Shown here: positions 1-5,472 of the stretch, in pieces
How the letters are laid out: each line of letters begins with the position of its first letter
Numbering within the stretch: the first letter of the stretch is position 1
Origin: Deltaproteobacteria bacterium
GTDB taxonomy: Bacteria; Desulfobacterota_D; UBA1144; Nemesobacterales; N074bin48
Length of the DNA: 5,472 bases
Assembly (NCBI GenBank): GCA_004356685.1
Contig: SMWS01000139.1
Span: forward strand, 1-5,472
Reading direction: 5' to 3'
Translations under genes and position numbers: made by a program
Notes under the pieces: generated by a model
What the model was told of the DNA's origin: nothing
The model's input: the letters and a program-made list of their open reading frames with translations, nothing else
Databases searched by the model: none

Positions 1-1
1 A

Positions 2-141
2 TCTAAAATACATAAAAGCTATAATCTTTCGGAAGAAGGTTGGGGAACTCCTTTTGGCAAAGAAACTTGGTGAGCGCAATATATACACCTGTTGAAATAC
101 TAAATGAAGTTTTAGAAATTTTAGACGCTTTTATTTATTGA
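2..141 (+). pseudogene. Possible decayed C-terminal end of a serine recombinase (resolvase/invertase family)
   Basis: The reading frame from base 2 encodes a stretch containing LSEEGWGTPFGKETW and then a TGA at 71-73. Coding resemblance continues in another frame, with SAIYT and then ILNEVLEILDAFIY ending at a TGA at 139-141. Joined across the shift, this resembles the 'recombinase' domain that follows the catalytic domain in serine recombinases, where a pattern like LNEEGxxTPxGKxWSxSxIyrIL, then N-E-V-Y-I-G and an aromatic-rich strand, is typical. The frame change at 70-73 (two extra or one missing base) and the imperfect second half suggest decay. The catalytic serine domain would lie to the left of the window and is not visible. 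The similarity is from memory of the family and short. Two unrelated tiny ORFs overlapping by GTGA are an alternative. Confidence 0.35.
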
Positions 142-155
142 CCCAAAATAAATAA
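131..155. terminator. Weak A/T-only hairpin between the recombinase remnant and ispH
   Basis: Bases 131-139 pair perfectly with 147-155, giving a 9-bp stem of A-T pairs only around a 7-base loop (GACCCAA). It sits 3' of ispH, just past its stop codon, and also at the end of the converging remnant. The stem has no G-C pairs and no clean U-run follows on the minus strand, so it is a poor intrinsic terminator by usual criteria. It is listed because no better candidate lies 3' of ispH. Confidence 0.2.
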
Positions 156-157
156 TA

Positions 158-1102
158 TCAATTATAAGAACTTCTAAATTCCAGTGATTCTTCGAAAGGG
201 AATCGAGTAAATTCTTCTTTGCCATCCAGTTCTGAAACACTCTCAGCTCCAAATTCAATCAAACGTGCAATTACTTCCTGAACAACAGTTTCCGGCGTAG
301 AGGCTCCGGAGCTGAGTCCAACAACCATATCATCACTAAACATCTCTTTGTCTAAGTTCTCCGTACCTTCGATTAAATATGCTTTTTGTACGCCACACGA
401 CTTTGCAACCTCTACCAGCCTGTTGGAATTTGAGCTTTCGGGAGAGCCCATAATAAATATCAGGTCAGAATGTTTTGCTAACTGCTTGACTGCATCCTGT
501 CTGTTCTGCGTTGCATAACAAATATCGAGCTTCGAAGGAGCGACTATTTTTGGAAATCTTCTCTTTAGGGTTTCTAATATATCTCTTGTATCATCTACGC
601 TAAGTGTGGTTTGAGTAGTATAGGCTACTTTTTCAGGATCTGGAATTGTAAGGTTTTCCGCTTCTATAACCGATTCGACAACTATAACTCTATCGGGTGC
701 TTCACCGCTTGTTCCAATGACTTCTACGTGGTTTTTATGGCCAATTAAAAGTATCGTATAACCCTTATCTGCATAGTGTTTCACCTCACTATGTACTTTT
801 GTTACCAGTGGACAAACAGCATCAACAGACTGCAAACTTCTTTGTTTGGCTTCATGCCAAACAGCCGGGCTTACTCCGTGTGCGCTAAAAATTACTCTGG
901 AATCTTTTTCTTTAATTTCGTCTAATTCTTCGACAAAAACCACGCCTTTTGCCTTTAGCGATTCTACTACTCTTTTGTTATGTACTATTGCATGACGAAC
1001 ATATATAGGAGGTCCATACATTTCCAGAGCGCGTTCCACTATTTCTATGGCTCTATCCACTCCTGCACAAAAACCTCTTGGTTTAGCAACAATTACTCTC
1101 AT
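158..1102 (-). CDS. ispH: 4-hydroxy-3-methylbut-2-enyl diphosphate reductase (IspH/LytB)
   Basis: This enzyme catalyses the last step of the MEP isoprenoid pathway, the reductive dehydration of HMBPP to IPP and DMAPP, using a [4Fe-4S] cluster in the cytosol. All hallmarks are present in the 314 residues. The three cluster cysteines are C12 (in GFCAGVD), C97 (DAVCPLV) and C195 (DICYATQNRQ). Substrate-pocket residues include H41 (VRHAIVHN), H75 (SAHGV), H125 and E127 (GHKNHVEVIGT), the TQTTLS motif around 163-168, SSNSNR at 223-228 and GASTPE at 266-271. Length is normal for the family. The start at 1102 places GFCAGV at the usual distance from the N-terminus. Ribosome binding looks weak: an AAGGA lies about 14 bases upstream and an AAGAG lies almost against the ATG. 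The gene appears monocistronic, with converging debris on its 3' side and a long non-coding region upstream. Confidence 0.97.
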   Translation of the reverse strand: MRVIVAKPRGFCAGVDRAIEIVERALEMYGPPIYVRHAIVHNKRVVESLKAKGVVFVEELDEIKEKDSRVIFSAHGVSPAVWHEAKQRSLQSVDAVCPLVTKVHSEVKHYADKGYTILLIGHKNHVEVIGTSGEAPDRVIVVESVIEAENLTIPDPEKVAYTTQTTLSVDDTRDILETLKRRFPKIVAPSKLDICYATQNRQDAVKQLAKHSDLIFIMGSPESSNSNRLVEVAKSCGVQKAYLIEGTENLDKEMFSDDMVVGLSSGASTPETVVQEVIARLIEFGAESVSELDGKEEFTRFPFEESLEFRSSYN

Positions 1103-1114
1103 ACTCTTATTAAT

Positions 1115-1297
1115 GTTCCTTGAATATTCCTTAGTTTTATATATTTAATATTTTAGAATTTTACTCTAAATTTAGGTCTTTTGGAAATCAATATTATATA
1201 TTAGTAATTAACAATAATTAATAGCGGTTATCAGGATGAAGCTAGAGAAGTAGCAATAAAATTTATTAATGATTTTAAATAAAAATGTTCAAGGAAC
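1115..1297. repeat. Imperfect inverted repeat pair enclosing AT-rich DNA upstream of ispH
   Basis: GTTCCTTGAATATT at 1115-1128 matches the reverse complement of 1284-1297 at 13 of 14 positions, including ten consecutive bases (GTTCCTTGAA). The enclosed DNA is very AT-rich and holds a short open fragment but no gene. The left arm lies 13 bases upstream of the ispH start codon. No clear target-site duplication is visible outside the arms. This could be the ends of a decayed small element or a chance match; a 10-base inverted match in about 600 bases is uncommon but not rare. Confidence 0.3.
1208..1282 (+). pseudogene. Short open fragment, possible gene remnant of unknown identity
   Basis: On the plus strand an open frame runs from just after a TAA at 1205-1207 to a TAA at 1280-1282. 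It encodes a charged, amphipathic-looking tail, GYQDEAREVAIKFINDFK. The composition is more protein-like than the surrounding A/T-rich DNA, as if it were the C-terminus of a former gene. There is no ATG and no ribosome binding site, and I do not recognise the family. It may simply be random open sequence. Confidence 0.15.
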
Positions 1298-1333
1298 TAT
1301 AATTATGATCTAATACGGAAAATGGCTTTTTTA

Positions 1334-1561
1334 CACTATAGATTTCGTTTACACCTGTCCTCGAAAGTTTTTATCGGGGAGACATCACGGAATGACAAAA
1401 AAGTGGTTGTCATACCTGAATGGTTTTATCAGGTATCCATATTTAAAAACACTATAGATTCCGTCTGCAAACATGACGGAATGACTGGCTAACAGATCAT
1501 CACGGAATGACAAAAAGTGGTCGTCATACCTGAATGGTTGTATCAGGTATCCATATATTTA
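1334..1561. repeat. Tandem pair of about 112-base REP/MITE-like hairpin repeats
   Basis: Two direct copies are visible, 1334-1445 and 1450-1561, each starting CACTATAGATT and ending near CCATAT(AT)TTA. Their right halves, from ATCACGGAATGAC (1384 and 1499) to CCATAT, are nearly identical, differing by one A in an A-run and two substitutions; the left-middle parts have diverged. Each copy contains a perfect 8-bp hairpin, ATACCTGA with TCAGGTAT: 1412-1419 with 1429-1436, and 1526-1533 with 1543-1550, both with 9-base loops. Copy 2 also has ATTCCGTC at 1458-1465 pairing with GACGGAAT at 1475-1482; the matching site in copy 1 is degraded. The GGAATGAC and ATTCCGTC modules resemble palindromic intergenic repeats found in high copy in many bacterial genomes. 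No protein is encoded. Confidence 0.85.
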
Positions 1562-1579
1562 TTTAGAGTATTTTATTTA

Positions 1580-1684
1580 ATGGGAGATCAAACAAACCTA
1601 GATAAACCAATTATTCATAATATAGAAGATGTTGATAAGGGAAAATTAATTTATGATATAAAGAAGGTGATTAATTATTATTAA
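1580..1684 (+). CDS. Tiny ORF of 34 codons, doubtful
   Basis: An ATG at 1580 opens 34 codons to a TAA at 1682-1684, giving a hydrophilic peptide that contains KPIIHNIEDVDKGKL and ends in INYY. It starts 19 bases past the tandem repeat and converges on yraN; its stop lies inside the small hairpin at 1668-1687. No convincing Shine-Dalgarno precedes it: only a GAG about a dozen bases upstream. I recognise no family. It could be the tail of a gene broken by the repeats, or a chance ORF. Confidence 0.15.
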   Translation: MGDQTNLDKPIIHNIEDVDKGKLIYDIKKVINYY

Positions 1685-1687
1685 TCA
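1668..1687. terminator. Small hairpin at the 3' end of yraN, weak terminator candidate
   Basis: TGATTAAT at 1668-1675 pairs with ATTAATCA at 1680-1687 in a perfect 8-bp stem with a 4-base loop. The stem includes the yraN stop codon. On the minus strand it is followed by a pyrimidine-rich stretch (CCTTCTTT) rather than a clean U-run. With only two G-C or C-G pairs it is unstable, so termination here is uncertain. The hairpins in the repeat at 1334-1561 could also act as transcript ends. Confidence 0.25.
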
Positions 1688-2098
1688 GAATGAATATTTT
1701 GGCTGAAATGCATTTTTAAATATTTCTATTTCTTCATTTTCTAAATCCACGGAGATTACATCAAACCTGTAATTTCCAAATTCAAGTGTATTTTTATTTA
1801 TATAGATTGAAGCAGTTTTCCAGAGCCTTTCCTGCTTTCTTTTTGTGACAAACTGTTCGGGACTGCCATAATCACTACTGGACCGGGCTTTTACTTCAAT
1901 AAAACAGATAGTATCATTGTCGATTCCAATTAAATCGATTTCACCAAATTTGGTTCTGAAATTTTTGCCCAATATTTTGTAACCGTTTTTTTTAATATAT
2001 TTACAAGCCGTTTCTTCTCCAAAATCTCCTTTGGACTTTTTGTCATTCATATTACCTTTCTTTTTGAACAAGTTAGAAATCAGGTTTAGAAGTTTCAA
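1685..2098 (-). CDS. yraN: YraN/UPF0102 family nuclease-fold protein
   Basis: This small protein belongs to the widespread UPF0102 (YraN) family, which has a Holliday-junction-resolvase-like PD-(D/E)XK fold and no firmly established function. Family motifs occur in order: GDFGEETA at 24-31, an NFRTKFGEIDLI block at 46-57, FIEVKARSS at 66-74 (the E-x-K catalytic pair with the preceding Asp55), the conserved Lys/Gln region at 86-90, and YRFDVISV at 110-117. The chosen start is a TTG at 2098, giving 137 residues, because a GAGGA Shine-Dalgarno (2107-2111) lies 8 bases upstream. An ATG at 2050 (residue 17) has its own GAAAGG and would give 121 residues, close to the usual family length; the extra N-terminus is basic and amphipathic. 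The gene follows mutS by 9 bases, and its Shine-Dalgarno overlaps the mutS TGA, so translation is probably coupled. Confidence 0.9.
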   Translation of the reverse strand: MKLLNLISNLFKKKGNMNDKKSKGDFGEETACKYIKKNGYKILGKNFRTKFGEIDLIGIDNDTICFIEVKARSSSDYGSPEQFVTKRKQERLWKTASIYINKNTLEFGNYRFDVISVDLENEEIEIFKNAFQPKYSF

Positions 2099-2106
2099 AT
2101 AAGTAG

Positions 2107-2111
2107 TCCTC
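2107..2111 (-). promoter_or_regulatory. Shine-Dalgarno of yraN overlapping the mutS stop codon
   Basis: On the minus strand the sequence TGAGGA joins the mutS stop (TGA, 2112-2110) to a GAGGA ribosome binding site at 2111-2107. An 8-base spacer follows, then the TTG at 2098. The spacing is ideal. Ribosomes ending mutS would sit directly on this site, which supports both the TTG start and translational coupling of the two genes. Confidence 0.6.
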
Positions 2112-4698
2112 AGTCAGGCAGTTTTTCTTTTAGTTCGGCGATCTTTGCAAGGGCTTGCAGCGGAGTCATATTATCCAGATCGAGGTTTTTTATCTGTTCT
2201 ATGAGTTCATTTTCTTTTTTATGTTCTTGTTTGTTCTTAAAAAGATTGAGCTGATCTTCTGTAATATTGCTTTTAATCTTAGATTGAATTTTTTCCAGAT
2301 TGTACAGAACCTTTTTTGCAGAGCCTATTACTTCGTCTGGGATTCCTGCAAGCTTTGCAACCTCGATCCCGTAGCTATGGCTTGCAGCGCCGGGAAGGAG
2401 TTTTCTTAAAAAAACAATCTTGTCATCTATTTCTTTCACGCATACATTAAAATTCTTGATCCTTTGATTGTCTTTGCTCAGTTCAGCAAGTTCATGGTAA
2501 TGTGTTGCAAAAAGCGTTTTGCTGCCTAAATCATGCAGAAACTCTGCTACAGACCATGCTATGCTCATTCCATCAAAAGTACTTGTGCCCCTGCCGATTT
2601 CATCGAGAATTACTAAACTTTTTTCGGTTGCATTTCTTAGGATATAAGCAGTCTCAACCATCTCAACCATGAAAGTTGACTGTCCCTTTGAAAGATTGTC
2701 TGAAGCTCCGACACGGGTGAAAATCTTATCTACTACCCCGATTGTAGCCTGCAGAGCCGGTACAAACGATCCTATCTGAGCCATTAATACACAGAGCGCC
2801 ACCTGTCTTATCAGAGTAGATTTCCCTGCCATATTTGGCCCTGTGATAAGAAGCAGCTGGTTTTCTTTAGTATCTAAATGTATATCGTTTGGAACAAATC
2901 TCTCATCTAATAAAGTGGACTCAATCACAGGGTGTCTGGACTCTTTTAATTTTATAAAGTCAGAGTTGTTAATTTCTGGTTTTATATAATTATTTCTTTC
3001 GGCAATCTCGGCAAGAGAGCATAAAACGTCTATTTCAGAAATTACCGCAGAAGTCTTTCTTATCCTATCAGATTGTAGTTCTACCTTCTTTCTAATTTGC
3101 TCGAATAGTTGCCTTTCCAGTTCCAATATTTTTTCTTCTGCGCCAATCAATTTTTCTTCTTGTTCTTTTAGCTCGGGAGTTACAAACCTTTCTGCATTCA
3201 CAAGGGTTTGTTTTCTTATATAAGTTTCTGGAACCAGATGGATGTTTGGTTTGGTGACCTCGATGTAATAACCAAAAATCTTGTTATATCCAATTTTTAG
3301 AAAATTTATCCCCGTAATTTCTTTTTCTTTTGCTTCGAGCTGCGCAATCCATTTTTTGCCGTGTTTGGTTATATTTCTGAGTTCATCCAGCTGGCCGTTG
3401 AATCCTTCTTTAATAACAGGCGGAGTTCTGATTGAGTTTGGAGGCTCCTCAACAATAGATTGTTTAATGATTTCGTAAATATCGTCTAAATTATCCAACT
3501 CACCCTCTAACGCTCCAAACTCCGTGGCATCAAAATCTTTGAGAATGGTTTTTATTTCTTTAATAAAAACTATGGAATCCCTAATTGCTCCAAGGTCCCG
3601 GGGTTTAGCTGAGCTTGTGGAAATACGAGTTATAATTCTTTCAATATCGGATATTTCTTTAAGGCAGGAGCGAAGATTTCTTTTCAGATTAACATTATCT
3701 TTAAGCTTCTGCACTCTGGCCAGTCGTTCATTTATTTTTTCTGAATCAATAAGCGGATAATTAATCCACTGCTTTAGCAGCCTTGCTCCCATGGCCGATA
3801 AAGTCATATCTATAACCGACAGCAGCGTTGCAGATTTTGTATCACCCCTAATAGTTTTGAAAATTTCGAGGTTAGATCTTGTGGTTTCGTCAATTTGTAA
3901 AAAGTCACTTTTATCGTAATAAACAGGGTTTTTAAGAGGCGGCATATCGTCAATCTGAGTTGATAAAAGATAATTTAAAAGCACGCCAAGTGAAATAATA
4001 GATTCTGGTTTGTTTTCAAGCCTGAAAGGTTGCAGTGTTTTTACACCTAAATAATTTTTAAGTAAATCACTGCAGCTTTCCAGGTCCCATAAGGATTGCT
4101 CTTTTTTAGAGAAGATCGGCTTCCAGCTATCATTTGATATGTTCTTAAAATGTTTATAACTATCTGATCCTTCCGGGATCAAAATTTCCCTTGGCTGCAG
4201 ATTTGCCAGTTCATTTTGTAGCTCCTCATCGGAGCTAAAAGAACTTGATTTAAGTTCACCTGTAGAAATATCGGCAAACGCAACGGCCCAATTTTCATTG
4301 TAGTTTGCCAGGCATGCCAAATAGTTATTTGTTTTTTCTTCAAGGTGTTCGGTATCAAGTATTACTCCCGGGGTAAGCACTTTTACTACTTTTCTCTCTA
4401 CAATACCCGTTGCTAATTTGGGATCTTCTACTTGCTCACAAATTGCTACTTTGTATCCATTCTCAAGTAGCTTGGCTAAATAAGGCTCAGCGCTATGAAA
4501 CGGCACACCACAGAGCGGCATTGGATTTGACTGCGATTTATTTCTGGAAGTTAAGGTAATGCCCAGCACTTTTGATGCGGTTTTGGCATCATCATAAAAC
4601 ATCTCATAAAAATCACCTAGACGAAAAAATAGTATGGCATCGGGGTAGAGCAATTTAATCTTTTTGTACTGACGTACCATTGGTGTATCTGCTATCAT
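2110..4698 (-). CDS. mutS: DNA mismatch repair protein MutS
   Basis: MutS recognises base mismatches and small loops in newly replicated DNA and, with ATP, recruits MutL. The 862 residues give full family length. Domain I carries the mismatch-wedging Phe-x-Glu motif (F30-Y31-E32 in GDFYEMF). Connector, lever and clamp regions follow to about 570; the clamp includes the conserved block NFLKIGYNKIFGYYIEVTK at about 465-483. The ABC-type ATPase has Walker A GPNMAGKS at 620-627, a signature-like stretch with SKGQSTFM at about 670-677, Walker B ending LDE at 698-700 with GRGTST just after, and ATHYHEL at 731-737. After the helix-turn-helix region, QLNLF at 816-820 is a canonical sliding-clamp-binding pentapeptide. 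The C-terminal MTPLQALAKIAEL motif at 844-856 matches the tetramerisation tail. The ATG at 4698 is not preceded by a Shine-Dalgarno, and a second Met lies at residue 7. It is probably cotranscribed with yraN. Confidence 0.99.
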   Translation of the reverse strand: MIADTPMVRQYKKIKLLYPDAILFFRLGDFYEMFYDDAKTASKVLGITLTSRNKSQSNPMPLCGVPFHSAEPYLAKLLENGYKVAICEQVEDPKLATGIVERKVVKVLTPGVILDTEHLEEKTNNYLACLANYNENWAVAFADISTGELKSSSFSSDEELQNELANLQPREILIPEGSDSYKHFKNISNDSWKPIFSKKEQSLWDLESCSDLLKNYLGVKTLQPFRLENKPESIISLGVLLNYLLSTQIDDMPPLKNPVYYDKSDFLQIDETTRSNLEIFKTIRGDTKSATLLSVIDMTLSAMGARLLKQWINYPLIDSEKINERLARVQKLKDNVNLKRNLRSCLKEISDIERIITRISTSSAKPRDLGAIRDSIVFIKEIKTILKDFDATEFGALEGELDNLDDIYEIIKQSIVEEPPNSIRTPPVIKEGFNGQLDELRNITKHGKKWIAQLEAKEKEITGINFLKIGYNKIFGYYIEVTKPNIHLVPETYIRKQTLVNAERFVTPELKEQEEKLIGAEEKILELERQLFEQIRKKVELQSDRIRKTSAVISEIDVLCSLAEIAERNNYIKPEINNSDFIKLKESRHPVIESTLLDERFVPNDIHLDTKENQLLLITGPNMAGKSTLIRQVALCVLMAQIGSFVPALQATIGVVDKIFTRVGASDNLSKGQSTFMVEMVETAYILRNATEKSLVILDEIGRGTSTFDGMSIAWSVAEFLHDLGSKTLFATHYHELAELSKDNQRIKNFNVCVKEIDDKIVFLRKLLPGAASHSYGIEVAKLAGIPDEVIGSAKKVLYNLEKIQSKIKSNITEDQLNLFKNKQEHKKENELIEQIKNLDLDNMTPLQALAKIAELKEKLPD

Positions 4699-4706
4699 GA
4701 CTTGTG

Positions 4707-4735
4707 ATTATATCAATAAGGTTTATTAACTACAA
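4707..4735 (-). promoter_or_regulatory. Probable sigma-70-type promoter of mutS-yraN
   Basis: On the minus strand a perfect -10 box TATAAT (4712-4707) lies 17 bases downstream of TTGTAG (4735-4730), a partial match to the -35 consensus. The predicted start of transcription, 6-7 bases past the -10, falls at about 4700-4702, only a few bases before the mutS ATG at 4698. That leaves almost no leader and fits the absence of a ribosome binding site. The boxes are seen directly; promoter activity is inferred. Confidence 0.5.
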
Positions 4736-4764
4736 TTTTATATTATTTGGAGATTAAATTTTGG

Positions 4765-4812
4765 TTGATTTTTTATCGTTAATATTTATAGTCTTATCTG
4801 AATTTTTATAAT
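4765..4812 (+). promoter_or_regulatory. Candidate promoter(s) for the nitroreductase-like gene
   Basis: Two candidates lie in the divergent region. TTGATT (4765-4770) is followed after 16 bases by TATAGT (4787-4792), a fair pair of -35 and -10 boxes. A perfect TATAAT occurs at 4807-4812 but without a good -35 at 17 bases. Either would give a short leader containing the Shine-Dalgarno at 4826. No operator-like palindrome is evident between the two divergent genes. Confidence 0.4.
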
Positions 4813-4825
4813 GATTGTACTTTTT

Positions 4826-4832
4826 AGGAGGA
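4826..4832 (+). promoter_or_regulatory. Strong Shine-Dalgarno of the nitroreductase-like gene
   Basis: AGGAGGA lies 6 bases before the ATG at 4839, a near-perfect ribosome binding site. It fixes this ATG as the start rather than the second Met two codons later. It is much stronger than anything in front of ispH or mutS, which suggests efficient translation of this gene. Confidence 0.85.
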
Positions 4833-4838
4833 ACTGCA

Positions 4839-5472
4839 ATGGCTATGAAAGCAAATATTGAATCTTTTTTAAATAAAGGATATCAAGAGGCTATAAATTA
4901 CCCTCTATTCGAATCAGTTTGGAACAGAAGATCAAGAAGATTTGGTTTAGGTATGGAACTCAGTGACACCACTCTTGCATATAAATCTGATGCACCCCCA
5001 ATTCCTCTGGATGAACTCGAAGAAGCACTTCTTGTATGGTCGGGCACAGGGCTTACAGGGCTCTGCCTGGCTGATCTGCCGCCAGAAACCGGAATTGATT
5101 TGCTCTGCCAGTGGACAGGCAGAACATGGCCTTCGGCTTGTAATAATCATGGCACAGAACTCTTTTTTACAAACGATGAAGGGCTTTATTTTATTGACGT
5201 TAAAAAGATGCTTCCGCAAAACCACGAACTCGACATGTTTTTTAAGATGAGCCGTAATCAAAAAATTGAAAGGATTTTGGAACTCTATAGAGAGAGTTTA
5301 GTAAAACTCGAAGACGGCAGAGCAGATTTGCCTGACAAAATGCCGGGTCTTTTTGACTTTAACCAGTGGAACACAAACAAACCTGGCACATCTGTTTTTA
5401 TTCCTGTTACCGATATTACAGAGGAATATATTAATTTATTGCTGCTTTATTGCAGCAATACATATGGATTTA
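4839..5472 (+). CDS. Nitroreductase-superfamily (SagB-like) protein of unknown substrate, 3' end outside the window
   Basis: The frame is open for 211 codons from ATG to the window edge with no stop, so the gene is incomplete. The N-terminal block NRRSRRFGLGMEL (29-41) matches the Arg-rich FMN-phosphate-binding start typical of nitroreductases. A segment PIPLDELEEALLVWSGTGLTG (54-74) parallels the 'L-x-x-L-L-x-A-x-x-G-x-T' helix of SagB-type flavin proteins. RTWPSACNNHGTELFF (95-110) followed by EGLYFIDV (114-121) parallels their 'P-S-A-G-x-x-x-P-x-E-L-Y' and 'G-L-Y-x-Y-D' motifs. There is no signal peptide or obvious membrane segment, so it is probably cytosolic. The fold assignment is by motif resemblance only. 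It could be a flavin reductase, an oxidoreductase of a biosynthetic pathway or a non-catalytic homologue. The gene looks somewhat richer in G and C than its neighbours. It is divergent from mutS and starts with a strong AGGAGGA site. Confidence 0.75.
   Translation, partial: MAMKANIESFLNKGYQEAINYPLFESVWNRRSRRFGLGMELSDTTLAYKSDAPPIPLDELEEALLVWSGTGLTGLCLADLPPETGIDLLCQWTGRTWPSACNNHGTELFFTNDEGLYFIDVKKMLPQNHELDMFFKMSRNQKIERILELYRESLVKLEDGRADLPDKMPGLFDFNQWNTNKPGTSVFIPVTDITEEYINLLLLYCSNTYGF

Noticed and set aside
1103..1200. Promoter for ispH in the AT-rich upstream DNA
   Set aside because: TATAAA at 1136-1141 on the minus strand has no acceptable -35 at normal spacing; in DNA this AT-rich such hexamers are expected by chance.
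1334..1561. Tandem repeat as a CRISPR array
   Set aside because: There are only two units of about 112 bases, without short regular repeats and unique equal-length spacers, and no cas gene is nearby.
2155..2409. Plus-strand open frame of 84 codons opposite the mutS 3' end
   Set aside because: It is antisense to the conserved MutS C-terminal region, has low-complexity Phe-rich translation and no ribosome site; it is a shadow of mutS.
3281..3760. Two plus-strand open frames (3281-3478 and 3524-3760) opposite the middle of mutS
   Set aside because: Both lie wholly within mutS on the other strand, are rich in Ser and Leu from reversed codons, and resemble no protein family.
4699..4838. Riboswitch or small RNA in the mutS/nitroreductase-like intergenic region
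   Set aside because: The 140 bases are mostly A and T with no stable stems or recognisable conserved aptamer; promoters and a ribosome site account for them.
4947..5261. Open frames on the minus strand (4947-5261) and in another plus frame (4963-5250)
   Set aside because: Both overlap the nitroreductase-like gene, whose frame from 4839 has a strong Shine-Dalgarno and family motifs; the Cys-rich translations are by-products.

Overview
This is an AT-rich bacterial chromosome segment carrying three complete housekeeping genes on the minus strand (ispH, a yraN-family gene and mutS) and one gene on the plus strand that runs off the right edge. The MEP-pathway enzyme IspH, a full-length 862-residue MutS with a canonical clamp-binding motif, and the style of the N-termini of IspH and MutS suggest a Gram-negative, proteobacterial lineage, perhaps deltaproteobacterial. 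That placement rests on resemblance from memory, and the window cannot settle it.

Layout: bases 1-157 hold what looks like the decayed C-terminal end of a serine recombinase on the plus strand, converging on ispH (158-1102, minus). A 582-base non-coding stretch follows (1103-1684). It holds short open fragments, a pair of imperfect inverted repeats, and a tandem pair of about 112-base REP/MITE-like units that contain perfect 8-bp hairpins. Next come yraN (1685-2098, minus) and mutS (2110-4698, minus), which probably form a mutS-yraN operon: only 9 bases separate the mutS stop codon from the yraN start, and the yraN Shine-Dalgarno overlaps that stop. A 140-base divergent promoter region (4699-4838) separates mutS from the plus-strand gene, which begins at 4839 after a strong Shine-Dalgarno. 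Its 211 visible residues look like a nitroreductase-superfamily (SagB-like, FMN-binding) protein of unknown substrate.

The genes do not form one pathway. IspH makes isoprenoid precursors, MutS starts mismatch repair, and YraN is a small nuclease-fold protein of unresolved role. The least ordinary parts are the tandem hairpin repeat, the recombinase remnant, a possibly near-leaderless mutS transcript, and the uncharacterised nitroreductase-like gene. I saw no CRISPR array, tRNA, rRNA or clear new defence or mobile system.
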